Shown here: piece after piece, positions 40,980 through 52,708 of the stretch
Layout of the letters: each line of letters starts with the position of its first letter
How positions within the stretch are numbered: position 1 is the first letter of the stretch
From: Strongyloides papillosus
Taxonomy: Eukaryota; Nematoda; Chromadorea; Rhabditida; Strongyloididae
Direction of reading: 5' to 3'
NCBI GenBank assembly: GCA_005656395.1
Contig: SRSI01000013.1
Location: 248,001 to 312,000 of the forward strand
Length of the DNA: 64,000 nucleotides
Position numbers and translations under genes: made by a program
Notes under the pieces: generated by a model
What the model was told of the DNA's origin: nothing
What the model saw: the letters and a program-made list of their open reading frames with translations, nothing else
Databases searched by the model: none

Positions 40980-42411
40980 ATGACAAATAGATATGAAAAG
41001 AAATCTTATATATTGATGACTTTATTATGTTATATCATTATATTACTACAATTATTATATGTTGATGCTTCTACCTACAGTCCATGTGAAGGTATGAACG
41101 TTATCCATTCTTTTTATATTTATAATTATGATGTCAAATTTTTTTAGGTAAATCACAATTATCAGAACCATGTGATAAAGATATAGATTGTGAATTGAAA
41201 GGAAGTATTTGTTTAAGATCAAGGTGTCGTTGTCACCCACATTATGTCGAAGCTATAGATAAAAATGGTAAAAAAAGATGTACAAGATTACCATCAAAGA
41301 TAGGAGCACCATGTAATAACAATTGTAGGGAACCATTATTTTGTCGCAATGGAATATGTCAGTGTGTTCAAAGAGGATCAACAACATTACAAAATGGTGA
41401 ATGTATCTTCATTTCTAATGTTGGTGATCGTTGTTCCCGTCACACAGATTGTACAGCACCATTTAGTGCATGTTTAAATTCACAATGTGCATGTATATCA
41501 GGAACTATACAACAGGGTAACAAATGTATTGCTTCAACAAATTGTCCATTAGGTGGAATGCCTGTAGGTACATGTACAAGAAAGGCTGCTAAAGCTCAAG
41601 TGTATAATTTTATTGAGAATGCTGATGATTGTCCCTCTAACATGGTTTGTATAACAGCACCCGATTCACCTATAGGTCATTGTTGTCCTAAAGTTTGTCC
41701 ATTAGGAACAACATTTGATTCAACATATCATTGTGATGTTAAAAGTAATGCTACTAATAAATGTCCCTCCGATACACATTTTTGTCATCGACTTAGTGAT
41801 GGTCATTTCGTTCAATCAATTTGTTGTAGACGTCCATGTAACGCTTATTCCCCTAAAGCATTATATTTAAATGGTGAATGTGTTCAGAGAGGACAATTAA
41901 ACTCTCAATGTACAGTTAATGATCAGTGTGGTGGATCAGAAGGAATGCAATGTGTTAATGGATCTTGTCAATGTTCTGCAGGATTTCACCCTGCAACTGA
42001 TATTTTAACACATGCTATTAAAAATCCAAGTCAATTATGCATTAGAGATTGTAATACGGTAAGAAAAAAAAATAAATGTAAAATAAGAAAATTAATAAAT
42101 AATAATATTTTTTATTATAGAATAATTTATCAAGAGATACAACATGTCATGAACCATCAACATTAGGTAGGCCATGTTTTGTACAAGAGCAATGCCCTAA
42201 AAATTCTGGCTGTTATCGTGGAAGATGCCAATGTCGTTGTAAATTTGAATTAAAGGGAGATAAATGTGTGATGGTTGAAAAACCAACAACTGAAAGACCA
42301 CCACCAGTAGTTATCCCTGGTTTTCCACAAGGTCAGAATGGTGGAGATATTATGAGTTTGATTGGAAGATTGTTTGGTGGAGCTGGACAGGGATTAACAA
42401 GAAATGGTTAA
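40980..42411 (+). CDS. Secreted cysteine-rich EB-module protein
   Basis: Exons 40980-41091, 41148-42058 and 42121-42411 give 437 aa with introns of 56 and 62 nt. The first exon encodes a hydrophobic signal peptide ending near YVDAS. The mature part consists of repeated modules with regularly spaced cysteines (CxxDxDC, CRNGICQCVQ, CVNGSCQCSAGF, CYRGRCQCRC), resembling the EB domain abundant in nematode secreted proteins, with two CCP/CCRRPC knots between them. The C-terminus is a Pro-rich linker (TTERPPPVVIPGF) and a Gly-rich tail (RLFGGAGQG). No catalytic residues are visible, so it is probably a structural or binding protein outside the cell. The start at 40980 is the only ATG that supplies a leader in frame. 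The specific function is unknown. Confidence 0.85.
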
Positions 42412-42598
42412 TTGATTTTACTTGCAAAGGATATATTAAGCATGTATAAAATGATAAAAAAAATCATAATAGAGATCACATTATTTAATTAGCAAATGCA
42501 TCTTTCGATTTAATATTTTGAAATATGTATATATAAATACTTTGTTGTTTTTTTTGGATCAATCAAAGATATTTGGTATTAAAAGATTATTAATATAT

Positions 42599-44974
42599 TT
42601 ATGTCCAAATACCATCATCTTGTGGTAACGCAACAACATTATCTCTTTTCAATGTATCATTAGTCGATTGTCCTCCCATAACAGGAAAATTATTTTGACT
42701 TAATGAAGACCCAGGTATAATTGTATTATTTTGGTTATTATAATTTATACCTTGTTGTATGATATTTGGTCGAAGAATTGGATTATTAATAGTTTGTGTT
42801 GATTGTTGCCAATCAGATAATCTTGTATTCCCAACTGTATAATTTGCAAGTTGTGTGCTACCCAAGTCATTTTCAAATATTCCAGAGGGTGGACGAAGAA
42901 TTAGTTGTTGCATTTCATTTTCTTCAACCAACTTATCTTGTAATCTTTTTCTATCACGTATTAAAGAATCAAGATGAACTCTAACTTGTTCCTTAGGTAA
43001 TTCAAGTAACTTTATACAATTTTCTTTCTCATTTAGCAATGATGTAAGACTTTCTTTCTTTAATTGCAAAAGTTGTTTAAGATAATTCCTTCGTTCCTCC
43101 TCAAGTAATTTTAGTAATTCAGTACTTTGTTGGTCTGTATTGGCATTATCTAAAGCTGCTTTTTCAAGACGTTGTATTGCTTTCCTATACTCCTCTATTT
43201 GATAAGTTAAATGCATTATAATCTTCTTATTTTCTGATAACTTTGCTTCCTTATCAGTGGTAATTCCAACAGATTCCCTTAATGCTTCCTCTAATTCAGT
43301 TATTCTTTGTTTTAATGGCATAATTTGATCACCAATACTATATCCTGTTCCAATACTTTCAATGTAACTAGGAATTTTATCAGATGCCTTAACATTACTT
43401 CCCGTCTCCTCTACTTTGCGAATAAGATTACACTTTTCTTGCTCCATTTTTTGAATTAATTTAAGCAATCTATCAACTTCCTGTCGTGCCTCATCCAACT
43501 GTTTTTGTAAATTTTCAATAAAACCTTCTTTCCCTTTATCATTATCTTTGTTGTCATATAACTTTAATAATCCATCCAATTCACTTATCTTTTTGTTTTG
43601 AGATACCAATAATACTTCACGATCTTCCAATTCTTTTTTTAAAAATTCTATTGTTTGTAGTTGTTGTTTTGATTCTTTGTCAAAAGTTTCCAATTGTTGT
43701 TGCTTTTCGACTTCTGCTCCTTTTCTTAAAATTTCTATACTCTCAACGAGTTTCTTTTTATCTTCCTCAGCATTATCTAATAATTGATGAAGTTGTACTT
43801 CTGCCTTTACAGAAGGTTGTTGTTGTAATTTGTAACGTAGCTCAATTAATTCTGTATCTTTTTCACGAACTAATCTTTCTAATTGTTCAAAACGCATTTG
43901 TAACTGATTAATCTTTTGGTCACCTTCTCTCTTCTTACCTTCAATATCAGATATGTCAGTTTTAAGTCTATCAATTTCAGTATCAGATTGTTTTATTCTC
44001 GAATCTTTATGTTCTATTTGTTGATTCTTAATTTCTAATTTCTCTCTCAATGCGTTTAAATCATCCTGAAGGAGTTGTATTTGTGCATCCTTATAAACAA
44101 TATCTTTTGTTAAAACCTCAATTTTTTTACTAAACTCTTGTGACATCTCTTCATATTGTTGTGCTTTGATTAATGTATTATTTAACTCAACAGATTTTTG
44201 TGCTAACTCCAACTCTGACTTCTCCATTTTCATTTTTAATGTTTGGAATTCTTGGTTTGAAAATGATTTATCAGTAAAATCTCTTGGTGATAAATTATCC
44301 TTCCCAAGGTCGACATTGTTTTGCGCCAATGCTTGATAAGCTAACATTGTATTTCTATCTCTATTTGGTGGAGGTAGACTAGAGATATCTGGATAATGAT
44401 GTTGCATTCCCCTACCATTAAGACCAATAGGAATATCACATATATTTGACATTCCATTAGATGATAGTAATAAATTCCCTTTACCATCATTAATATTGTG
44501 AAGCTTATTTTGTAAATTTAATGCTCGATAATGTTCCTCCTTCCTTAATTCTCTTTCTCTTTTCAATTCTGGTGACCAATAATTTTTGATTGATGAGGAC
44601 ATCTGATTCATTTCTGCCAATGTATTTTCATAATTATTTTTAAGCATTTCATATTCTCTATCAAGAGTCTTTATTCTGTTATCATATAGTCCAGTTCCAA
44701 TTAAGTCATTGTTTATACTATCTCTATAACTTGAAGGAAATTGTTGGATGTTACCTAAAACTTTTGGATGATATGGATGGCGAATAAGGTTGGAATTACT
44801 ATGATAATTATTAAGAACTGGTGATGGGATATTATTAGTCTCACTCTCCAGAATTGAGTAATTTAATGGTTCATAAAATTGATTTGGATTTTTATCTTGA
44901 TAATTGTATAACGATAATCCTATGTTTCTTTGAATACCTTCAAGAGAACGATGTCTCCGCATATTAGAAGACAT
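42599..44974 (-). CDS. elks-1: ELKS/CAST (ERC)-type presynaptic active-zone coiled-coil protein
   Basis: One exon encodes 791 aa. A basic Asn/Tyr-rich N-terminus is followed by long heptad-rich coiled coils from about residue 85 to 700 (for example QIEHKDSRIKQSDTEIDRLK and EYRKAIQRLEKAALDN). The C-terminus ends DDGIWT. ELKS/CAST proteins end in a Gly-Ile-Trp-Ala type motif that binds the PDZ domain of RIM, and the match here, plus MSSNMRRHRSLEG at the start, is why I name it. The role would be scaffolding at presynaptic active zones. A pyrimidine-rich acceptor abuts the ATG directly (AG at 44976-44975). The gene is convergent with the EB-module gene, with only 187 bp between stop codons. Generic coiled-coil proteins are the alternative; the C-terminal motif argues against that. 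Confidence 0.83.
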   Translation of the reverse strand: MSSNMRRHRSLEGIQRNIGLSLYNYQDKNPNQFYEPLNYSILESETNNIPSPVLNNYHSNSNLIRHPYHPKVLGNIQQFPSSYRDSINNDLIGTGLYDNRIKTLDREYEMLKNNYENTLAEMNQMSSSIKNYWSPELKRERELRKEEHYRALNLQNKLHNINDGKGNLLLSSNGMSNICDIPIGLNGRGMQHHYPDISSLPPPNRDRNTMLAYQALAQNNVDLGKDNLSPRDFTDKSFSNQEFQTLKMKMEKSELELAQKSVELNNTLIKAQQYEEMSQEFSKKIEVLTKDIVYKDAQIQLLQDDLNALREKLEIKNQQIEHKDSRIKQSDTEIDRLKTDISDIEGKKREGDQKINQLQMRFEQLERLVREKDTELIELRYKLQQQPSVKAEVQLHQLLDNAEEDKKKLVESIEILRKGAEVEKQQQLETFDKESKQQLQTIEFLKKELEDREVLLVSQNKKISELDGLLKLYDNKDNDKGKEGFIENLQKQLDEARQEVDRLLKLIQKMEQEKCNLIRKVEETGSNVKASDKIPSYIESIGTGYSIGDQIMPLKQRITELEEALRESVGITTDKEAKLSENKKIIMHLTYQIEEYRKAIQRLEKAALDNANTDQQSTELLKLLEEERRNYLKQLLQLKKESLTSLLNEKENCIKLLELPKEQVRVHLDSLIRDRKRLQDKLVEENEMQQLILRPPSGIFENDLGSTQLANYTVGNTRLSDWQQSTQTINNPILRPNIIQQGINYNNQNNTIIPGSSLSQNNFPVMGGQSTNDTLKRDNVVALPQDDGIWT

Positions 44975-44989
44975 CTATAAAATTTTAAA
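44975..44989 (-). other. Splice acceptor directly abutting the ELKS start codon
   Basis: On the minus strand TTTAAAATTTTATAG is followed immediately by the ATG at 44974. This implies a leader supplied by trans-splicing or by a noncoding first exon. Confidence 0.5.
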
Positions 44990-47159
44990 TATATTATGAA
45001 CCAAAATAGTTTAAAATTCTAGAGCTTTACTATAAAATATATGTATGATAAACTAATAAACATAAAAAATGTGGTATTATAGAAGAATATTATATATTGA
45101 AAAAACTATAGAAAAACTTTGCGTTTGGTGGCGATGGATAAAAATAAATAAAGAATAAAGAAAAAATATTACTTTACAAATTTATATTTTAAAAATGGTC
45201 ATTAGAAAAATATTAGTTTTAAAGTTGATATAATTTTACCATTTCGTGCTTCTCCGATATTATAATAATTATATAACTCAAGAAACTTTTGTTATTCTAT
45301 AATTTTAGAATATATTCTATATAATGACTATACTATAAATATATAGAATATATTAATGGTATTGGACTTTTTTAAAACAAAGTAATGCTTCTAACTAAAT
45401 TTTAAACTTTATCAAATTTTACTAATATTCTAAACTATATTAAAATAAATTTTAAAATATCAACTATATTAATGGTATAAAGGTAGACACATTAGAATAA
45501 TTTTTTTTTCTTAAAAATATAAAATACTAATATTGGTAAATATTAAGACAAAATATATCATGGCACAGAAGAATTTGTATTTTGATATCATGTAATATAA
45601 AATTCACAAAAATATACTTAGTGTTTGTAAATATATTAATAGCCAGAGTAAATAAATATAAGTTAAAAAGTAATTTCTATATATGTTAGTATCAAGTAAA
45701 AATTTTTGTTGTAAAACTGTGCTTTTAAATTTATACTTCTATATTATTGTATAAACTTATACATATAAGGCCTTTCTCGCGTTTTCTAATTTAATAGTTG
45801 CTTATCCATATTTCATTCACTCTTGAATATCAATTGGCGATACGTTAATGTTATTCTACAATTTATATATATATTGGTAAAAAGATATATAAATTTTAAA
45901 AATATATATATATATAGTAAAACATACACAATATACAATTTAATGCTCTTAGTATACTAGAAAGAGTAAAAAAGAAATAAAGTGAGAAAAGAACAATTAG
46001 AAAATTGAAAGTTAAATTATAAAATTTTCATAGAAGGAAGATAGTTAAAATTTATCTCAAAGTCAAAAAAAGATGATTTAAAAAAGGCATTTAAAATATT
46101 GTTTTGTTTTAATTTTTATTTTACTAATATATTCGTAACTAAAAATAAAACATATTGAGAATTTTATTGAGATTAAAGAATTTCTTTTTGGATTAAAGAT
46201 TTAAATATTTTAATTAAGTAATTCATGTTAATAAATAATAATAAAATTAATGTATTTTGGTTGAGGGTTAAGAATATTTAACTTATTATAAATAATTGTA
46301 ATGGATTTTCACATAAAGTATGTAATTATAAGAAATATTATATAGTCATTTTAGAAAATTAATATATTAAAAATTAAAATTGTATGATTCATTATTATTA
46401 GAGATAAAATATTACTATAAGCTAAATATAAGATGTCTCTTTGAAATATATTAAAATTAGGAAGCAAAGAAAAATTTCCGTTCTCTTATTTCTTCCATTG
46501 TATGTAAAAATAATAGAATAAATAAATTTGCTAATTATCTAAATGGTAAATGAAAAGCATTTAATGTAAAATTTTTTATTTGTTTTTAATTTTATACAAA
46601 TTCAAATGGGTATGAATTAATAATGTTGAACGTATAATTTAGTCTCTTTAAAAAAAGTACAAAAGAAGAAAAAAAACCTTTCAACTTGTAGAAATAATTT
46701 TTAGCCTTTTTTAATAGCTTTTATGTTTTTTTTTGAGTATATTTTATGTGGAAAGCAGTTAAAGCAATTAAAAAGGGATAATAACAACAATTAATTATCT
46801 TTAAATGTTTCTGAAATGACATTATTTACCGCTCCTCCTGTAATAGGCTTTTTTTAATACCTCAAATCTTTAATGATTCTTTTTAATTTTGTTTTAACCT
46901 TAAAATTGCATTGAAAATTTTTAACATAACTTTAAATAGAACATGTGTCAAGATTTAATATATATGAATTTAATGTTATAGATGGTTTTTGCGATAAATG
47001 AATATTAAAGTATGCCTCCCGCCTATTCTCTTTTTTAGAAAGATCGTTCAGTGATAAAAAAGGATGGTCAAATAAGTTGTAGTGTAATTAAAAATGGATA
47101 AATCAATTGTTTGAGTTGTTTAATTTGTAACTATATACTAAATATAATTTTCCTACAAC
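44990..47159. other. Intergenic between divergent ELKS and small secreted protein genes
   Basis: A/T-rich, with no exon or RNA gene I can support. Confidence 0.55.
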
Positions 47160-47590
47160 ATGTTATTTCCATTAAAGACAATTATTGTTTTTTTTGTCCT
47201 ATTATTGTTACATTTAGTATATTCAAATTCTAAGAATAAAATTATAGCTAACTGCCCATCTTCAAAGATGTGCCCACCAGGATGGAGTGTTCAAAGACAA
47301 AAAATGTCAAAAGAGAGTATTGCAGTGACATGTGAAGTTGGAGTAAAGAAATGTGATAAACCTTACTCATGTGTAGCATCTCATTGTGGTCTAAAATTTT
47401 GTTGTGCTAATGATAGTAAGTTTATTTTTCTTCCAGTGATAAACTATAATGAAAATCTTTAGGAATTCTTAAAAATATTAAAGATGTGTCTGAAGAGGTA
47501 GAGGATGATGAGGATTATGATGATCAGGATAGTGAGGAGATTGATAATAATAGAATAAAAAGAAATAAATTAGATAATTATGAATTATGA
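47160..47590 (+). CDS. Small secreted cysteine-rich protein with acidic tail
   Basis: Exons 47160-47415 and 47463-47590, joined over a 47-nt GTAAGT..TTTAG intron, give 127 aa. Residues 1-22 are a strong signal peptide (LFPLKTIIVFFVLLLLHLVY). The mature N-terminal half has eight cysteines (CPSSKMCPPGW, CEVGVKKCDKPYSC, CGLKFCC), likely four disulfides. The second exon adds an acidic Asp/Glu-rich stretch (EEVEDDEDYDDQDSEE) followed by a basic end (RIKRNKLDNYEL). The unspliced frame would stop shortly after the donor. An alternative acceptor inside the intron (TTCCAG) leads quickly to a stop. I do not recognise the family. The Cys spacing suggests a small extracellular binding module, which is inference. 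Confidence 0.68.
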
Positions 47591-49449
47591 AAGAATAGAA
47601 ATGGTATCTGTGTTAGTAATAACGGCAAAAATAAAGCATTTATTTGAAAAAATTTTAAATTTAGCTGGATTTTTTTTATTATAAATTTCTATAAATAGTT
47701 AGAATGCTAAAAACAATTGGAGATTATATATTTCTAATTTATTATTTATAGTATAAATCTACATAATTATCCTTTTTAAAATAAAAACAAAGATAATTTA
47801 TAACTTACCATGTGCTATTCTATTTTAAATGATATGATATAATTATTTGTTTTTTATATAAAACAATTCAAAAATGAGTAAGCAAAAAGCATTAAAATTT
47901 TTAATGACGAAGTAAAAATATTTTTCTGGATGAAAGCTAATATATCTTGTTAACTTATATATTAAGGGTACAAACTATATAAAGGATTATTTTATGACAT
48001 TTAAAAAAAAAGAAAAATGGCACTCAATTGTCATAAAAATTTTAAGGACTAATTTATATTTTAACGATGTTGTTAAAATAACTATACATGTTACTATTGT
48101 AAGGAATATTTTTTTTTACCAATAGATCAAAAATCATACGTCTTATAACTGCTTTATTTAGATTATGATATATACAAAATTAAATTATCAATCAGATGGC
48201 ATATTAAAATAGTCTTAAAGATTATTTTTTAAAGAAGATATTAAACTATTACAGTTAAGTATAATATAAAGATGGAAAATGCTTTTGGTCATAGAAAAAA
48301 TCTTGCTAATCCATTGTATTATAGATTATTTTAATAGAAGTTTACAGTTATTAATAAAAATAATCCTATATTTAAGCATATTAAAACAATATTATAACCA
48401 ATTTGATTATCAAAAAATTATCAGTTGCTTTTTAATTATTTAAAGAAAAACATTTCATATTTTTTAATTCCAACATTTTTATGAGTAATAAAGGAAAAAC
48501 AATGAATAGTTGATAAAGATATTTTTAACTATAATTACGAAAAAAAATTATAATCTATTGAAATGTCGTTTTGTTTTCTACATTACCAAAAGTGTAAACG
48601 TTCTATTAAATATTGATTCATTATAAATGATTTGTTTACACACAATCTATTTTACATAGTTTAGCTTTTTAAAAATAGTGAAAAAATAGCATAAATTTTG
48701 ATGTATTGAAAGATGTAGCAAATACGATAATTAAAATTACAAGTACTTAATAAATGAAAAAATTTCTTTACTCATAAGTTAATTATTCTAAAGTAATGTG
48801 AAATTTTATTACTTTTTATTTACAATAAATATTTTTTAAATAAAATGTTGATATCTTCAAAATTTCTAATCACTTAGAAATCTAGTTTATCTACAGTAAT
48901 CAACACGTTTACATGTTAATTTTCCTATTGTATAAAATATTCATTTTATTAACCTAACTAATTTCACCAGGAAGCCATAAAACGAAAATAAAAAAAACTT
49001 ACCAACAGCTTATTTGGATAGACGTTCTTAAGCCTTATTATATCTAGTTTTTTTAAAATGTAAAAATTTTAAAAAATAAATAGATTTAAATATAACATAT
49101 GGGAATATTAATTTGATTATTATTTTAAATTCTGTTTGTCGAATTTTCAATAATATTCAACCACATATCTTAAGATTTTCTGAATTATATAATATACCAT
49201 GTACTACAGGTGCTAGCGTAGTTATTTCTATATTTTTTTACACCGAGAAAGTTTGGTCATTACTCTAAATTATTGGAAATGCTATTTTTTTAATCTTTTA
49301 AAAAAAAGAAAGAAATTTATTCATTTTTTTGTTATGGCCTAACGAACAAAAAATTTACAGATTTTGCTATTTTGTGATTATTAAAATAAGTAAATTTATT
49401 AAATAATTTTTTACACTCTTATAAAAATTACATAAACAAAAATAGTAGA
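47591..49449. other. Intergenic, AT-rich
   Basis: Nothing coding is supportable. It lies between the 3' ends of two convergent genes. Confidence 0.55.
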
Positions 49450-50340
49450 TTAAGTAAATTGTTTACAAGGAAGTACAAACGCTTGCGGAACTTCCATTGG
49501 TTCAGACCAATCATCTTTTTGTGCGTCATTTTCAAATATCAAGGTGTATTTATCTTTACTTCTTTTTGGTTTTTTAAGAACTATAGCATTAAAAAAACAT
49601 GTTGTTTGTGGGTACATCGCCAAAACACGTGTATTTTTTCGAAATATTGCATGCCTATGACATACAGGATCGGCTTTATATTTTGGTAATGGATATAAAT
49701 CACCTCTTAAAAACCATTGACCTTTTTTCTTACGATCCTCAACATCAACAATATAGTATTTTGAATTTTCTGGATATCGTTCATTAACTTTACATTGCTT
49801 TACCATACCTAAACAAAGAACTTTATTAATGTATCCAGCAACAAGATCTTCTTCCTTTAAGATTGAATTATCAGCGAATGGATAACCACCAACTCCTTCA
49901 ATTACTGGATCATGGCACTTAGGTATGTATGGTGGTAATAATTCACCATATAAATTTAACGAACGCAAAAAATCAGCAGGCTTAATATTTGGCACTTCAA
50001 AGGCAGCATATTTAAATATTTCGAAGGCAGACTTTGACATTTTATCAATTAACGTCATAGCAATGTTATAGGTTATATCATAACATCTCGAAAACTCTTT
50101 AACATCTTGAATGTTTGGCATATCATCCCCCTCTCCATTAAAGTTTTTTCTTATTTTCTGTCCTACTTCTTTTCTTTTTACTTTAAATTTTGTAAATGAT
50201 GAAATGAGATTTTCAATCTGAAAATTTTTGTTTGAATAAATATAGGAAATAGTACATACCACTTCAGTATCCTCTGTTTCATCCATTTCTTCACTTGAAG
50301 TATCAGATTGACAATTACCAATTAATTTTTTATTTCTCAT
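49450..50340 (-). CDS. SGF29: SGF29-type SAGA complex tudor protein
   Basis: The frame is open for 296 codons, but a 42-nt GTATGT..TTTCAG intron (50259-50218) is embedded in it. Removing it joins DTEV to IENLISSF and gives 282 aa, close to the roughly 290 aa of human SGF29. The C-terminal half is the tandem tudor region: LVAGYINKVL, WFLRGDLYPLPKYKADPVCH, VLAMYPQTTCFFNAIV, YTLIFEND and VPQAFVLPCKQ parallel the human sequence. SGF29 reads histone H3K4 di/trimethylation for the SAGA/ATAC acetyltransferase complexes. In human the aromatic cage includes the Tyr of LYPQTTCFY and a later Phe; here the motif reads YPQTTCFF, so one cage-region Tyr is Phe. The identification rests on the tudor half, since the N-terminal part is poorly conserved. 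Confidence 0.82.
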   Translation of the reverse strand: MRNKKLIGNCQSDTSSEEMDETEDTEVVCTISYIYSNKNFQIENLISSFTKFKVKRKEVGQKIRKNFNGEGDDMPNIQDVKEFSRCYDITYNIAMTLIDKMSKSAFEIFKYAAFEVPNIKPADFLRSLNLYGELLPPYIPKCHDPVIEGVGGYPFADNSILKEEDLVAGYINKVLCLGMVKQCKVNERYPENSKYYIVDVEDRKKKGQWFLRGDLYPLPKYKADPVCHRHAIFRKNTRVLAMYPQTTCFFNAIVLKKPKRSKDKYTLIFENDAQKDDWSEPMEVPQAFVLPCKQFT

Positions 50341-52708
50341 TTTAATAGAAACATATTAAAATTTTAGGATGAAAATAAAAGTGACTATAATTGACGGTAA
50401 TTGGAAAAATAGTGTCATCAACATGCATATCATTTTTTTTTGGATAAACATTGTCCCAAATTAAAAAAGATTTCAGAAAAAGTTCTGAATTAATAAAGAT
50501 AGTAGGAAACAAATATTACATTTTATAATACATGATATTAACAAGATTCATAAACTAAATGGAAACTTCGATAAATATTGTTATTTGTTGTCAGTGGAAT
50601 CTAAAAGAATATAAAAAAAAAACTCTTCTTACTAAAAGTTTGTTCTATAAAGTAATTTTTTATTATTTTATAAAAAAAAGTACCATTTTACAAGTTTAAT
50701 ACTAATTATAAGAATCTTAGCTAGCACATAAATGTTCGCTATTTATTAGAATGTTCTAAAGATAAGTAAAAAAGTTACTCATTTGTTAACAATTGGAGTG
50801 AGGTTTCAGTAATTTTCACTATGGCGCAAATTTTGATTACTCCCTTTTTTGATGCTTACACTTAACATTAAATAAATATAATTTTAAAAATGATCTTACT
50901 ACTTTAAATTCTATCTGTATATTAGTTTTCATAAAGTTTGAGATGATTTGAAATATTCGTCAAAAATTATACAAATTACCATATGATATTCATCATTTTA
51001 GATTCCATTATTCATCTTTTGATGTTTTCATTAATATTTCTTTAAAATTATTTTGAAAAATTAAGTTTTAAAAGAAACTATTTTATATCAATGGACAACT
51101 TTAGTCATACAATTTGCAGTTTTTGACTTTAAAAGTATACTGATCCTTCTTATTACAGATGGTAAAAATATTTCCATCTTCTCACATTTATAATTTTTTA
51201 GGGATTATTTTTAAAGAATGCACATTTTTTATTTATAAACAACTCCATAATTTTCTTTAATAATTTTTTTTCTAATCATTCAAAAGTCAGTAAGAGTAAT
51301 TCTCAATCTTTTGTAGTTATAATAATATATCATGTGGAAATTGTAATACAAGAATAAATGCTTTTACAGAATTTATTTTTCTAGATTTATTTCTCGCCTA
51401 ATAAGTATATAAACGGTTGTTTTCATGATTCACTAATCTAAAAAAGATGAATAACATTACCATGAAAAGTCAGAGGTCAATTCCAAAAAGAAATGTTAAT
51501 GATTGGCATCAATTATAAAAAAAATAATGCCTTAATTGATAAATATCTTTAAAAGAACAATACTAATAGTAGCTATCCAGAGATTAAAAAACAATAAATA
51601 ATAAAACTATGGGAAAAATAACAAATTAACACTAATTAATCTTGTTTTTATGATTTTAGCTCTGATAAACAAAAAAGTATTTCCCTATTTTAAAGAAGGA
51701 CATCACAGATTTTTTTGGGGAGATTCCTGTTTTATTAAAACTAAAAAATCAATTCATTTTTATCTGTAATAAGAAATGTTAGCACAATACTATTTATAAT
51801 TTTTTGTTAACAATATTTATGTGAGATTTCATGAAGAAATAATTAAAAAGATTTAAATAATGGAAGAGTATTTTGTAGATAATTTATAGATTTATTTTTA
51901 TTATTAAAAAATGTTAGAGGCTAGAACATTTAGAGTAATTTTTTTTCATAATGTATTGTTTTCATCATTTTGCTGTTAAAAATTTTACATTTATTTCTAA
52001 TCGACATTTTCCATTCAAGACGACTAGGAAAAGTTATAACTTTGCAGGTTGTTAATAAAAATTGTTCTATAACTAACTTTCACATGTGTTTTAATCTATA
52101 ATATTAAAGCGACATGTCCTTTATTTTTATCTTAAAAGATAGTAAAGTTGTTTATATGACATCAGATAAGTTTAGAACATGAATTATATAATTTCGATCA
52201 TATCTATATCATAAATAACAGACTCCAAAAATATATCTTTTTTATGACATGAATGGAAAAACAAATGTAATTATGTTATCCAAAAATACGTTTTTAATAA
52301 AAAAGTATAAAAATAATTCTTTTCTTTAATGAAAATATGTTTAAATTACAAAAAAGTTAAATGATTTTTATTTATTGAAGTAATATAATATTAATACTGA
52401 TTAACTTACATAATTAATTTGTTAACTACCTTTGTTAAGTAGATGTTTATTTTTTTTCATTAATATTTTAAATGGTTTTGCAGAATTTTTTATGTTGTTA
52501 ATTGCCTGGTCTTTAAATAATTCATTATTCTACAAATCTTTTAAAATCAGATATAAACAAGATTATAAAATAATATTATGCGAAAAAAATTTCAAAACTT
52601 CTTACGTATTCACATTTTTATGATAAAAATAATTTTAAAAGGAAGAACACTTTTTGGTAAAATTAGTTAGTTCAAATTTATATTAAAATTTATCGATTAA
52701 TAATGTGC
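50341..52708. other. Intergenic, AT-rich
   Basis: No exon, RNA gene or repeat beyond A/T homopolymers is supportable. The short frame at 52432-52623 is low-complexity. Confidence 0.55.

Noticed and set aside
41055..41240. Minus-strand 61-codon open frame
   Set aside because: It overlaps exons 1-2 and intron 1 of the EB-module gene and has no features of its own.
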